IMG/VR virus record: IMGVR_UViG_3300048009_000719
Span: 1-29,390 of that record
Source: a virus
Reading direction: 5' to 3' (one strand)
Length of the DNA stretch: 29,390 bases
Part shown: in pieces, positions 1 to 9,072 of the stretch
Layout of the letters: each line of letters begins with the position of its first letter
Position numbering within the stretch: position 1 is the stretch's first letter
Position numbers and translations under genes: made by a program
The notes under the pieces: generated by a model
What the model saw: only the letters and a program-made list of their open reading frames with translations
Told to the model about the DNA's origin: nothing
Databases searched by the model: none

Positions 1-1602
1 AAGATTTTCCACCTCTAGGTTTTTGGTCATGTTGTAAAGTTGCAGAGTTGCAGATGCTTCTACATTAGTGACCTCCCAAGGAAGAACAGCAGTGTCCTTA
101 AATGTTCCTATTACTTCTGCGTTATTCAAAAGTGTGGCAGAACCACTTGTAAGAATATTGCCAGTAAAAGTAGTGGCTTTAATTGTTAGAGTATTACCGC
201 TAATTGCAAATGTAGAACCTGCACTTGCATCCACCACCACATCATAAGAGCCTGCGTCAATGGTACTACCATCTCTTGACACTAATGGTGATGCTTCTCC
301 TGCATAATTATCAACAAGGTAAGATTTTGCTATGTCGTAGAATTTCTGCGGAGTGTCTATTAAAGTATACCCATCTACAGTAGCCTTAGATGCTTCAGAT
401 ACTACCTGATCTGGAGTCATTTTAATTGTGCTTTGCAAAGTATCGAGTCCAACTAAACCTTCGGCAAAATCAGTAATAGTTTGGTTGTATGCAATTATAG
501 AAAATGGAACCTCTGAATTGGAGTTGGTACGAGAATCAGTAGTAATGGTTTTATTGATGTAATTAATTACCTCGACCAAAACATCTTCGTCCAAATTGCC
601 AGTCTGGTTGACTCCACTGTAGATCTTATCAGATCTATCATCTTGGCTTTTTGGCCCTAATGCTCTGTTGCCACTGTCTAAATCTTTAGCGTAATACGAA
701 TAGGTTAATGGGTTACCATCCAAATCTTCCACCACTAAACTTATAGGTCTGACGCATTTTAGATACATGAAATTGTTTCTTGCTGCATCGAGTGCGACTC
801 GCAATCTCTCAGAAAACCCTTTGATGGTAATTGTCTCTCCACTTGATTGAGTTCTAGTAACATTAATTATGTCGAAGTCATGTAAGTTTGGGCCTGTGTC
901 GAAGTTCTCAAAAGTCAGTGGTGGGAATGGTGAATTATAACTCTGGAATCCTCCTTTTTTAAATTTAAAGATTCCGACATTCCATCCGCTTTTTGTGAAG
1001 ACCCTAGACTCCAAAGTCTCTCCATCGAAAGTTAAATTGTAAATATTTATTTTTGCGTCACTTGTCGAGTTAGTGGACTCAATCCTGAACTGAGATGTGT
1101 TCGTGTTTGATGATCCCTGCTTTGCAAGGTTGTAGAAAATCCCACTATTGACTGTGACTGTTGCCCCATTTGCAGTACGCAAAGTTGCAGTAGTACGAAT
1201 TATTCCACCATTCCATAAGAATGTAGAATTGCTACCAAACGAAATCCCAAAGGTATTATACATTTGCCCAGTCAAATTCTCATTGGGTAGATCAATTCCT
1301 ACTCCGACAGAGTATTTATTTTTTCCATTTGCTGTAGTTTTGACACCTAAGTTCAATGTGCCTGTCACTGTAAGTGGGTGTCCACTACCTGCGTTGATCG
1401 CTTGCTTCATCACTTGCAAGGTCTCATATGCAGGATCAATACTAAGTGTTCCTTGAATCTCTAAAAAATGAGTTGAGGCAATAGTATAAGTAGTGTGATT
1501 TCCGCGAACTGTAGTAGTTACTCCTATCACTCCATCCAATTCACTAAGATCAATGTCTGTCCCTGTTTGCGTAATCTTGTTGCTTGATTCAGAAAAACTC
1601 AT
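1..1602 (-). CDS. Tail fibre/appendage protein, partial (3' end beyond window)
   Basis: An uninterrupted minus-strand reading frame of 534 codons runs from an ATG at 1602 to the left edge with no stop, so the C-terminus is missing. The N-terminus (MSFSESSNKITQTGTDIDLS) has the ITQTGTD-DLS type of opening seen, as I recall, in fibre or appendage proteins of marine phages. The rest is rich in Thr, Ser, Asn and Gly, with short beta-strand-like stretches and few charged residues, as expected of an extended beta-structured virion protein. The start overlaps the stop of the upstream small gene in an ATGA, so the two are probably translationally coupled. It is the last of a series of small fibre-type genes after the nozzle-like gene, which supports a receptor-facing role. 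No enzymatic motif was seen. The fibre call is inference from composition and place. Confidence 0.7.
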   Translation of the reverse strand, partial: MSFSESSNKITQTGTDIDLSELDGVIGVTTTVRGNHTTYTIASTHFLEIQGTLSIDPAYETLQVMKQAINAGSGHPLTVTGTLNLGVKTTANGKNKYSVGVGIDLPNENLTGQMYNTFGISFGSNSTFLWNGGIIRTTATLRTANGATVTVNSGIFYNLAKQGSSNTNTSQFRIESTNSTSDAKINIYNLTFDGETLESRVFTKSGWNVGIFKFKKGGFQSYNSPFPPLTFENFDTGPNLHDFDIINVTRTQSSGETITIKGFSERLRVALDAARNNFMYLKCVRPISLVVEDLDGNPLTYSYYAKDLDSGNRALGPKSQDDRSDKIYSGVNQTGNLDEDVLVEVINYINKTITTDSRTNSNSEVPFSIIAYNQTITDFAEGLVGLDTLQSTIKMTPDQVVSEASKATVDGYTLIDTPQKFYDIAKSYLVDNYAGEASPLVSRDGSTIDAGSYDVVVDASAGSTFAISGNTLTIKATTFTGNILTSGSATLLNNAEVIGTFKDTAVLPWEVTNVEASATLQLYNMTKNLEVENL

Positions 1603-1907
1603 GCGTAGTCCTTAGTAATCGACTCCAAGTTTCCATCGGAGTCATAGGCTAATGTCTGTGTCAGCTCAGTTACACTAGACCCATCTGCTACTACTATCTG
1701 CGTCAATAACCCGTTAGTGTAGGTAAACGCTTTGGTCTGCAAAAGGTTGGACTTACTAGATGTAGACCAAGTCGTAATCTGACTCACGACTCCATTGGTG
1801 TAAGTAGTCTCCGAGTAGCTATCTTCTGACTCTAAAGCAGAAATGCGGGAAGATAGGGAGTCAACTTCCGTCCCTACCTTCCCGCCAATTTGCTCAAATA
1901 TTGTCAC
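1599..1907 (-). CDS. Small tail-associated protein, 102 aa
   Basis: A short protein read from a GTG start that shares its first G with the TAG stop of the preceding gene. The first ~14 residues (TIFEQIGGKVGTEVD) match the opening of the 261-residue fibre protein just upstream (SIFQLIGAKTKTELD), which suggests a common virion-attachment module. Residues ~28-100 contain two imperfect copies of a Y-T/D-NG(D)-type strand pattern (TTYTNGVVSQITTW, FTYTNGLLTQIVVA, LAYDSDGNLESIT), reminiscent of YD/RHS-like beta repeats. A short heptad-like segment (VDSLSSRISALE) follows the N-terminal module. It sits in the tail-fibre cluster with 1-nt and 4-nt junctions. It is likely a short fibre, chaperone or adaptor; the precise role is unknown. 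Confidence 0.65.
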   Translation of the reverse strand: MTIFEQIGGKVGTEVDSLSSRISALESEDSYSETTYTNGVVSQITTWSTSSKSNLLQTKAFTYTNGLLTQIVVADGSSVTELTQTLAYDSDGNLESITKDYA

Positions 1908-2692
1908 TAGGCATTATTAAATCCTGTGAGGAAATCTTGGTAATCACCAAGTTCAGTGCCATCGACTTCGAGTGATCCTACACCTAAGGTTGCTAGGGCT
2001 GCACTTGAATCAGTTGAGGATATATCGGATGAGGCTGCTGTAGCACTAGTAGTAAGTGCCTTAAATTGGTCATCACCTTCATCCCAAATGAAAGCTGCAT
2101 TATTTTCAGAAGAACCACGCTCAACGATAAAGCCACCGTCATTGGATGCATTTGTGGAATTACCAGCTCCTGAGCTTACATTCAAAATGCTATCCTTAAT
2201 GGTGACATTTGTTGTATCAACTGTAGTTGTTGTTCCCTGCACGGTAAGATTTCCGCTAAGGGTCAAGTCAGCAGCAGATAGGTTTCCGCTGAAAGAAGCA
2301 CTATTACCATCAGCAGCTAAAGAACCAGCTTGGGTTTGAAGATTGCTAATGTCAGTGTCATTAGAAGCGATATTATCTGCGTTGGTCTTTACTTGGGTAT
2401 CTAAAGCATTATCAGCAGCCTGTAATGTGGCTACAGAAGCAATGTAGTTTGCCGAGCCATTAGCTGTATAAGAACCATCTGTACCAAGTCCTGCACCTGC
2501 CTGAGTAGCATCAAGCTCTGTCTGTAGACCTGAGGTAAGCCCATCAGCGTATGCTTTAGTAGCAGCGTGTAAATTTGAGGTTGGTGCTCCAGAAAGAGTC
2601 AAAGCACCCGTAAGGGTTCCTCCTGTAAGATTAAGCTTCTTATCAAGCTCTGTTTTTGTTTTAGCACCTATTAATTGGAATATACTAGACAT
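1907..2692 (-). CDS. Tail fibre protein, 261 aa
   Basis: Residues 1-20 form the shared IFxxIGxKxxTExD module. They are followed by GGTLTGALTLSGAPTSNLHA with AATKAYAD, a segment I recognise from many phage fibre proteins. The middle is a Ser/Thr/Asn-rich run with regular polar heptads. Residues ~148-180 (LTVQGTTTTVDTTNVTIKDS and following) resemble a repeat of cyanophage and pelagiphage structural proteins. The C-terminus ends in YQDFLTGF plus NNA, the same short motif that recurs four times in the 146-residue protein two genes upstream. Start is an ATG at 2692 with no obvious Shine-Dalgarno sequence. The 69-bp gap upstream (2693-2761) shows no hairpin or clear promoter. Confidence 0.75.
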   Translation of the reverse strand: MSSIFQLIGAKTKTELDKKLNLTGGTLTGALTLSGAPTSNLHAATKAYADGLTSGLQTELDATQAGAGLGTDGSYTANGSANYIASVATLQAADNALDTQVKTNADNIASNDTDISNLQTQAGSLAADGNSASFSGNLSAADLTLSGNLTVQGTTTTVDTTNVTIKDSILNVSSGAGNSTNASNDGGFIVERGSSENNAAFIWDEGDDQFKALTTSATAASSDISSTDSSAALATLGVGSLEVDGTELGDYQDFLTGFNNA

Positions 2693-2761
2693 AATTATTT
2701 ATTTGGGTTGGGAGTTAGTGTTACCTAATATTTTAGATAAAGTCTTGGGGTTTTGCAATTA

Positions 2762-2965
2762 TTATCCTAGGTCAAGATTTAACGATCTTTCCACATCTTC
2801 CGCACAATACCTTATTACTCTTGAATTAATTTTTTGTAATCTCCATTCGTAACGCCTTGCCCATGCACGGACTGTCTTACCAGAAACTTCCATTTTCTCC
2901 TGTATCGTCCTAGACGAGACATATCTTTGACATTTCTTAGGATATTCCATCTTCAAAGTCTTCAT
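2762..2965 (-). CDS. Small helix-turn-helix DNA-binding protein
   Basis: A 67-residue basic protein (62 residues if the second ATG at 2950 is used). Residues ~17-40 (SSRTIQEKMEVSGKTVRAWA) fit a helix-turn-helix, followed by a basic wing-like stretch and ...VIRYCAEDVERSL, the layout of small MerR/excisionase (HTH_17-like) proteins. It overlaps the upstream 146-residue gene by 29 bp and lies in the middle of the tail-gene series, an unusual place for a regulator. It could control late genes, act as a second directionality factor, or be a leftover. Function is inferred only from the fold pattern. Confidence 0.6.
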   Translation of the reverse strand: MKTLKMEYPKKCQRYVSSRTIQEKMEVSGKTVRAWARRYEWRLQKINSRVIRYCAEDVERSLNLDLG

Positions 2966-3377
2966 ATACTTCTAGTGCTGCTGGTGCTGTTGAATATTGT
3001 GTAGTATCACCACCTACTGAGTCTTCAAAGTCATCATAGTAAGCTAGGTTTTGCTGTGGTATAGTGGTTGAATCTACCGTATTTCCATCAAGACCAAATA
3101 AAAAGTCACTATAGTAGCTAGTTTCCATTGCATCATTTTCATAAAATGCAGCAACCGAACCATCAATATCGTAAGACTGCAGCCCTATACCTAGCCCACT
3201 TAAGAAATCACCATAAGCACTATTCGACTCTTCATCCGCCTCTAGCGTAATTTGTGCTGTTCTCATGACTCGTTCACGCAAACGAGCAAGCGACATTTGA
3301 AGGCTTACTGGATTATCAGTATTAAAGCCAGCATCCACGCTGTATGGAGCGTGTTTAGCTTTTCTTCTCCTAGGCAC
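2937..3377 (-). CDS. Unknown virion-region protein with four Y-x-D-F repeats
   Basis: A 146-residue protein of unrecognised family. It opens with a basic stretch (PRRRKAKH) and becomes strongly acidic. Four copies of a short motif are spaced along it: YGDFLSGL (55-62), YSDFLFGL (89-96), YDDFEDSV (114-121) and YEDFEDGI (138-145). A fifth copy closes the 261-residue fibre protein. The gene overlaps the nozzle-like gene by 8 bp, so it is part of the tail operon. The motif may be a docking peptide for a shared partner such as a fibre or tail-hub chaperone. That is inference; no enzyme motif is present. Confidence 0.65.
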   Translation of the reverse strand: MPRRRKAKHAPYSVDAGFNTDNPVSLQMSLARLRERVMRTAQITLEADEESNSAYGDFLSGLGIGLQSYDIDGSVAAFYENDAMETSYYSDFLFGLDGNTVDSTTIPQQNLAYYDDFEDSVGGDTTQYSTAPAALEVYEDFEDGIS

Positions 3378-5649
3378 TTACTTCGTGAGCTTGATGAGTG
3401 TGCCTTGTTCTTACACCTGACACCTCAAAGGTTCTACCAAGAATTTTAAAACCATTATCCCGCCCTCTTAGCTCAATAGTATCCTGATAATAATTACCCT
3501 GTGCAAAAAGTGGAACCATTGTTTCAGTATCTAAGGAATCAAGTACTTCATTAATTTCCTCATCACCATCATCTACCCCTGTACTATATGTTTTGATTGA
3601 AACGGTAGCACTAAGGTCTTTTGTAAACTCTTCATCCACATATCCTTCGCGAGTGTAGGTGGTATAATCATATCTGTCAGATAAATGCAGGGCATAGGAT
3701 CGTAACATTTTTTCAGAGAACTTATCTCCAAAATCATTCTTACCATACTTAATTCTAGATATGTAATCCGCACCATCCCTACGAAATGACCTGTATGGCT
3801 GAGTGTTCCCAAAGATGTTTTCAACTGCGGGTCCATAGGAATATCTCATGATCTTAGAACCTGCAGATGTAAATTCCTTATCTTCTTCCCTAAGCAACTC
3901 ACTGTCTGTGTACATGTCAGACTCATTTTCTACCACATGTGTCGATAAAATGAACCATCGTGAACTTATTTTGGTAGTAGGAAATAAATTACAAGCAGAG
4001 GTCATTGCTGTATCGACCTGGGAAAGTGTTCCATATATCATATCATAACCAATAACACCCCAGTCAAGCTTCATGCCTGTTGAGTCATCTAGCTTAATTC
4101 CAACTGGTGCTATAACAAATATTTCCTGAGTCAGGTTATTTTCGCATGACCAGCAATATTCTATTTCGTCTCTAGTAATATTTCGCCAAAACTCTGGCCC
4201 CATCATAAAGGGCTGAAAAGGTGTAGGTTCTACATTTGCAGGTGTAACAATAAATACACCGTTAAAACCGACAAACATTTGCCTCTGTTCATCGATTGTA
4301 ATTATCGTGTTCCTGAAATCAGCAACTCGTTCTCCTCGATATTTTTCCTCAAAGAAATATGCACTTTGTGAATTACCTCGAGAAATTGCCAAATAACCAG
4401 TCTGTCTATACACAAGAAGCTTATCTGCCAGTTTTACCATTTTAAGTATTTGAGAACCATCTTCTGGAAAACTTAGCCCGTCTGCTGATTCCTTTTGGAT
4501 TTGTGCGTCTGCAGAAAAAGTATCTGGCTCTTTCAATAGAATTAGTTCTACAGGCTCCCCAACTTCTGGAGTGCTCGTCGATGTTTGGTCATCCCCTGAA
4601 GCTGTAAGTGAGCCTGCATTTGTCGCTGTTGCCGAAAGTGATATTTTTGTTTCACCTCCCACTATCGACAAAGAAGATACTACGCCATCATATACCACGT
4701 AATTTGGAGACGGTTGACCAGGTGTCGTATTGATAGACATCCTTATTGAATCACCAAGCTTTATTGTACCCGCCTCTATTGATGAATTTGAGTGATACGG
4801 GTTAAGACTATTAGTTCCGCTTTCTATCCCCCCTAGCTTATATGGTAGTTTTATTTCTGTTAATGTAGAACCAGTCATTCCTGACACTTCCCCGCTATAT
4901 ACCTGCCCAAAAAGGTATGGACTTGCTTTTGCTACACCAATGTTATCTGCGAGCCTCCATGCTGAATACTCTATTGAGTGTGGAGAGTTATAAGTAGGTG
5001 TGCTGAAGCTCTCATTCTCTGGCAAGCCGTATGGGTGTGAAGCATTCTGCATCCATTCCCTGAATGCATCAGAGTTTGACTCTTCATCAATGTATGTCAC
5101 GTCGCCTAACCATAATCTGCCATCGTACTCAGTAATTGTACCACACCTAATAATACCCCTTTCCCTTATGCCATAAATAGGATAAGCACATGACCATCCG
5201 TTTCTATAAATAAGCGGGAGGTCAGCACCATTATTCAGAATACAGAATCCGTCGATACTGACAGCCTCCCATCTTCGTGGCTGAACCACATGACTTGAAC
5301 TATCTAAGTACTGCAACCCTTGAGCAATAATCTCCCAGCTTTCCGTGGACTCATTTAGTCTATAGATTTTACTGCCAGAGGCAGCAATCAATACCTGCTT
5401 CTCACCTGAAAGAAACTGATACACAAGCCTGACAGGGTCATTTGTCCCAAGATTATCAATGTAGCTATTTAACTTTAATTTTTCCCAACCTTCTCGGCGA
5501 ACTTCCCCGTCTGTCTCTCTGCGAAAATTTACCTTCTCCACATAATTACTAGCACCTGCAGTATCACCAGAATTACTGCCTGTAATTAACTGACCACCCT
5601 CTGTTGCCATAACAGAGAAATGACGATAATTTAGTGACTTCTTTGCCAT
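3370..5649 (-). CDS. Tail nozzle / tail tubular protein B-like
   Basis: A 759-residue protein, close to the size of T7 gp12 (nozzle). It begins MAKKSLNYRHFSVMATEGGQ and is rich in beta-type sequence with many aromatic and Gly turns (for example RLVYQF, KIYRLN, GRLWLGDV), compatible with a propeller-like tail protein. It follows the adaptor-like and fibre genes, as expected in podoviruses. Its ATG overlaps the stop of the HxH fibre gene by one base (TGATG), indicating translational coupling. P22 gp10-type head-closure proteins are an alternative assignment. The call rests on length, order and composition, not on a recognised motif. Confidence 0.6.
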   Translation of the reverse strand: MAKKSLNYRHFSVMATEGGQLITGSNSGDTAGASNYVEKVNFRRETDGEVRREGWEKLKLNSYIDNLGTNDPVRLVYQFLSGEKQVLIAASGSKIYRLNESTESWEIIAQGLQYLDSSSHVVQPRRWEAVSIDGFCILNNGADLPLIYRNGWSCAYPIYGIRERGIIRCGTITEYDGRLWLGDVTYIDEESNSDAFREWMQNASHPYGLPENESFSTPTYNSPHSIEYSAWRLADNIGVAKASPYLFGQVYSGEVSGMTGSTLTEIKLPYKLGGIESGTNSLNPYHSNSSIEAGTIKLGDSIRMSINTTPGQPSPNYVVYDGVVSSLSIVGGETKISLSATATNAGSLTASGDDQTSTSTPEVGEPVELILLKEPDTFSADAQIQKESADGLSFPEDGSQILKMVKLADKLLVYRQTGYLAISRGNSQSAYFFEEKYRGERVADFRNTIITIDEQRQMFVGFNGVFIVTPANVEPTPFQPFMMGPEFWRNITRDEIEYCWSCENNLTQEIFVIAPVGIKLDDSTGMKLDWGVIGYDMIYGTLSQVDTAMTSACNLFPTTKISSRWFILSTHVVENESDMYTDSELLREEDKEFTSAGSKIMRYSYGPAVENIFGNTQPYRSFRRDGADYISRIKYGKNDFGDKFSEKMLRSYALHLSDRYDYTTYTREGYVDEEFTKDLSATVSIKTYSTGVDDGDEEINEVLDSLDTETMVPLFAQGNYYQDTIELRGRDNGFKILGRTFEVSGVRTRHTHQAHEVSA

Positions 5650-6980
5650 CAGGGAACCCTTCTAACATAACCCATGCCTTGCGAAACATAACCTGTTGAG
5701 AAAAATCTAGCTTCACTGAAGATTTGTACTAGGTCTGAATCTGATGTTTGTACAACTTGTATATTGAAATTATCTTGCGGTGAACCTGTGAAGTCACCAT
5801 CTGGATTCAATAACCAATACTCAGGAACAACTGAATAGTCAGTAGTTTCATATACTGCTATTAGCTTCTGTCCTCCTGATCCAGTTTGTATCCACTCCCA
5901 TTGGTTTTCTACTTCATTAAAAGCAATTACCTGATCCTCGCTTGTAGTACCAATAAATAGCTCCTTGTTATAATTAGTAGAATTAGCAATGCTCACCTCT
6001 GGCAACACACCACCTTCAAATATTCCCGTTAATGTAAGACCCGCAATTGGTGAAGTTGCAAATATAGAAACTGTAGATGCCTCTACTCCACTCAAAGCCT
6101 CTGCTTCTACTGGATCAACATCATACAATGTATATGGATTTGGTGGAGTCAGGTTATTAATGGACTCCTGCAGCTGATCGATCTTTGCATCTACTATCTC
6201 TAGGATTTGGTCTTTTGCTAATGCTATTCCAATCCTTAGTAGTTCATCTACATCTGGTTTATCATAAAAGTCATCAAGCAATGCTCGTTCATCTAACTTG
6301 ATCTTATTGTCATTTATTAAACCAATAACTTCATTTGGTGTTGTAAATATTTCGTCTAAACCGCTTATCTCGGATGCCTGATGCTGATGCGATGCGTCAG
6401 CCTTATTTGCCAAGTCTCCTTGGGTTGCGAAATTACTAGATTCCGCTCTTGTAATGTAGTCTGAATGTACATGACTTGCATCTGCTTTTGCTGCTATTAA
6501 AGCTTCTAGTGCAGTTACTGCTAACTGGAGTGCGGACACAGTAGCTCGATCTGCTATGGATGCATTTATAATATCATGCTCCTGAGAGTTCGATGTGATC
6601 TGTGAGGCTAAGTCACTAACTACATCAGATACATCAGATTCGATAGCAGTATCTTTATTCTTAAGTGTTTCTATTTGATCGCTAACAGATTGGATATCAC
6701 TAGCAAATGCCTGAGATAGTTGCGCATCTAAGTCCTTAACTTCGCTCAGCGTAGGGTGCTGACCCTTGTATGTATCGTAATCGCTTTTATGGTCTTCAGC
6801 GAATGCTTTTAAATCATCAATCCGTGATGAAAGATTTGTTACGCTTACACCAGTAGCTAATTCTCCGCTCGAAACGTCCTCATTAATATGTGCAAGACTT
6901 TCGATTAAACTGTGAAAGTCGGCTTCACCTATACGCTGACCCTTGCTGAATCTTGTTTTTAATTGATTTCGACTATCCAT
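5649..6980 (-). CDS. Coiled-coil tail fibre protein with HxH motifs
   Basis: A 443-residue protein. Residues ~1-170 are mostly helical with heptad patterning (for example LSSRIDDLKAF, IQSVSDQIETLKNKD), indicating a trimeric coiled coil. Two KADASHxH units follow, with HVH at 170-172 and HQH at 198-200. This KADASHxH pattern is common in phage fibres, and HxH pairs in T4 gp37 coordinate iron along the trimer axis (known for T4, inferred here). The C-terminal half is beta-rich and ends in a Gly/aromatic stretch (SQGMGYVRRVP) that may form a tip. It sits between the adaptor and nozzle-like genes, overlapping the former by 8 bp. Confidence 0.75.
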   Translation of the reverse strand: MDSRNQLKTRFSKGQRIGEADFHSLIESLAHINEDVSSGELATGVSVTNLSSRIDDLKAFAEDHKSDYDTYKGQHPTLSEVKDLDAQLSQAFASDIQSVSDQIETLKNKDTAIESDVSDVVSDLASQITSNSQEHDIINASIADRATVSALQLAVTALEALIAAKADASHVHSDYITRAESSNFATQGDLANKADASHQHQASEISGLDEIFTTPNEVIGLINDNKIKLDERALLDDFYDKPDVDELLRIGIALAKDQILEIVDAKIDQLQESINNLTPPNPYTLYDVDPVEAEALSGVEASTVSIFATSPIAGLTLTGIFEGGVLPEVSIANSTNYNKELFIGTTSEDQVIAFNEVENQWEWIQTGSGGQKLIAVYETTDYSVVPEYWLLNPDGDFTGSPQDNFNIQVVQTSDSDLVQIFSEARFFSTGYVSQGMGYVRRVP

Positions 6981-7719
6981 CGCCTAGTAAGAATCCCTCC
7001 TCCCCGAGTGTTTCTGTTGATGCAATATTATTAAAACCAACTTGCTCACGGATGTTTGCAAAAATTGATCTTCTTAATTGCTGGTAAATTTGAAAGTTAT
7101 TCTGTGCTGAACTTGCATCATCATTTACATCTCTTTGGAAATGATACTTGACATAATGGTAAACAGCTAGAGCTTCATCATCCCCAAGCTTAGTCTGCTC
7201 CTCTCGCTCAGAACCTGTACACTCAAACAAAGGCTTGAATATTTTCTCCTGACTAAAATAGATTGTTAATGTTTCATCATCCCTGAGCAATGGAGCACTA
7301 TAAAACTTTCCATTCTCAAAAACCATTTTCCCAGGATATCCTGCAGTTCTCGGAGAGTTGCCACCGTCAATTAGACTAAACTTCGCCAACTCTGTGTAAA
7401 CTTTAGGGCGAAAATAAGTAGATGTTTCCTCACCTCGATCTGCATCTGGAAGCCTGCGAACTACAATATCTTTAATCCTAGAATTACTATAATTAAAATC
7501 ACCAATCTCAGCCTTACCTTCACTATGATCCTCAAGGTCACTTTCGGTAAATGAAACAGAACCTGTATGCTCGCGCAATAAAGGTATGTACCTCTGTAAG
7601 TCTCTTACACCATTAACTATCTGTCTGTCCCTAAACTTTTCTATGCCTCGTCCCTTTCGAGAACCATCGACAAGCAAAAGATCATTTACTGCGTCGTTGA
7701 ATGCTTGCCAAGTTTTCAT
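6973..7719 (-). CDS. Head-tail adaptor / tail tubular protein A-like
   Basis: The frame extends to a TTG at 7728, but the ATG at 7719 (MKTWQAFNDAVNDLL) is the better start. This gives 248 residues, mostly helical, with Arg-rich helices (GIEKFRDRQIVNGVRDLQRY) and a C-terminal helical segment (YHYVKYHFQRDVND...YQQLRRSIFANIRE). Size and helical character fit gp11-type (T7) or gp4-type (P22) adaptors that sit under the portal. The position between capsid and nozzle-like genes supports this. It overlaps the lipoprotein gene by 38 bp, so start choice and translation may be coupled to it. Confidence 0.6.
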   Translation of the reverse strand: MKTWQAFNDAVNDLLLVDGSRKGRGIEKFRDRQIVNGVRDLQRYIPLLREHTGSVSFTESDLEDHSEGKAEIGDFNYSNSRIKDIVVRRLPDADRGEETSTYFRPKVYTELAKFSLIDGGNSPRTAGYPGKMVFENGKFYSAPLLRDDETLTIYFSQEKIFKPLFECTGSEREEQTKLGDDEALAVYHYVKYHFQRDVNDDASSAQNNFQIYQQLRRSIFANIREQVGFNNIASTETLGEEGFLLGDG

Positions 7720-8113
7720 CTTTATCAAATATATCGTCTATTAGTTTTTTAACCTTAAATTTGGTATACAAGAATGGAGCGACCAAGAATACCAATCCAC
7801 CTACTGCAATCATAATTATGATGTCATAGATTCCAGAAACTAACTTATCTATCCAACTCTTCTGATTCCCTTCGCTTTGCTTTATCAAAGTAACAATTTC
7901 GGTAAGCTCTTCCTCATCAAAGTTGGATCGTTTTATCTCATCATTCTTAAATAACTCACCAGCAGCACTACCAACCATTCCGCCTGCAATACTGCCACCT
8001 ACACCGCCTACACTGCCTGCCCCTGCTCCCAATCCCGCACCAATCGAGGGATAAAGGGTCGCCTTATTGCAACCCGATAAAAGAATAAATAAAGCCACTA
8101 GCATCCATCTCAT
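7682..8113 (-). CDS. Lipoprotein with glycine zipper and one transmembrane segment
   Basis: A 143-residue protein. Residues 1-15 form a lipoprotein signal peptide ending in lipobox LSGC, with the modified Cys at 15. A Gly/Ala-rich zipper (residues ~24-53, GAGLGAGAGSVGGVGGSIAG) follows, then an acidic soluble part and a strong hydrophobic helix at ~92-113 (IIIMIAVGGLVFLVAPF) with a basic tail. It starts in an ATGA overlap with the LamG-like gene. A lipoprotein in a phage late operon suggests envelope disruption or spanin-like lysis function. A second membrane anchor is what a one-protein spanin (u-spanin) would have. A virion-entry role is also possible. Confidence 0.7.
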   Translation of the reverse strand: MRWMLVALFILLSGCNKATLYPSIGAGLGAGAGSVGGVGGSIAGGMVGSAAGELFKNDEIKRSNFDEEELTEIVTLIKQSEGNQKSWIDKLVSGIYDIIIMIAVGGLVFLVAPFLYTKFKVKKLIDDIFDKDENLASIQRRSK

Positions 8114-9072
8114 GAGGTGTAGTAGCCAGTGACTGCGTCAGATACTCGATACTCATCTAGATTATTAACGCAGTAATATTCTTTTGTTGTAGATGGGAGT
8201 AGCTCTTCTTCGCCAGCTACATCTCTGTATACAAATAATGACTCAATATCCTGTGAGGAAACTCCGTCAGCTGACATTCCTATTACAAAAGAATTTTGAG
8301 CAAATATCTCATCTAACATACCAACACCAGTAGATGTGACTGTAGCTGTGTGAACAGGTGACCACTGACCCGAAAAGGCAGGATTTTCTACATGAAGAGT
8401 AATATTAAACTCGGAATTACTTGCAGTTGCTTCCAGTTGAACTCTGTACCACCTATCAAGAATTGCATCTGGTAGAGTTTCATCTGCTACATTACCTTTA
8501 AACAATCTAAATTCAGGTACTTCCGATGTATCTAATCCAACACCTAAAGATAAAGCTGGTAGATTTGCATCAATAGCTTGCTTACTAGTATAGATTCCGA
8601 ATGGCTTGACCGCATGATCTGGTTTACTTGAATTTGTCCAACCAATGGAATTTATCCTGAAATAAGCCTGAACACCAAAAAAGGATTCTGTAGTCTCTAC
8701 AGACTCATAAGCTGCTGAGTCTCCAGCATGGGTTATTCTAAGAACAGCACTCTCTCCATTAGGAGTGTAAGAATCGACGGACTCCAACCTTATAGTATTC
8801 GAGTCAACATTTACATCTATGCTGTTATCAAAAGTCCTAATTAAAAGAGGTGTCTTTTGAGTGACCACAACTGGGCTAGTGTTAGCATTTGTAATCCTAA
8901 ACTGTTTGGCAGTAATTGAAGGCAACTCACCTGAAGTGGTTTGTCTAAATACTCCGAACCTAGAGGGGCGAGTATTTACCAGCAGGTGATTATCAGCAAC
9001 TGCAACTAAAGGGTTTAGCTCGGAAGACCCAATAGTCTTCTGGGTAAGACCTGACTGCAATATAGTTTTCAC
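8110..9072 (-). CDS. LamG/jelly-roll-like virion protein, 320 aa
   Basis: Starts with GTG at 9072, overlapping the stop of the small membrane gene (GTGA). Residues ~125-285 have the alternating pattern of a concanavalin-like beta-sandwich: FFGVQAYFRI, ALSLGVGLD, EFRLFKGN, LDRWYRVQLEATA, EFNITLHVENP and a closing strand near IESLFVYRD. The DRWYRVQLEA strand is typical of laminin-G-like domains. No catalytic residues were recognised, so a carbohydrate-binding or structural role (head fibre or appendage) is the most I would say. It lies between capsid-proximal and tail genes. Confidence 0.55.
   Translation of the reverse strand: MKTILQSGLTQKTIGSSELNPLVAVADNHLLVNTRPSRFGVFRQTTSGELPSITAKQFRITNANTSPVVVTQKTPLLIRTFDNSIDVNVDSNTIRLESVDSYTPNGESAVLRITHAGDSAAYESVETTESFFGVQAYFRINSIGWTNSSKPDHAVKPFGIYTSKQAIDANLPALSLGVGLDTSEVPEFRLFKGNVADETLPDAILDRWYRVQLEATASNSEFNITLHVENPAFSGQWSPVHTATVTSTGVGMLDEIFAQNSFVIGMSADGVSSQDIESLFVYRDVAGEEELLPSTTKEYYCVNNLDEYRVSDAVTGYYTS

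Noticed and set aside
1148-1456. Plus-strand ORF of 102 codons
   Set aside because: It is antisense to the partial fibre gene that reads through from 1602 to the window edge; composition is that of a shadow frame.
1956-2339. Plus-strand ORF of 127 codons
   Set aside because: Antisense to the tail fibre gene with recognisable fibre motifs; no independent signal.
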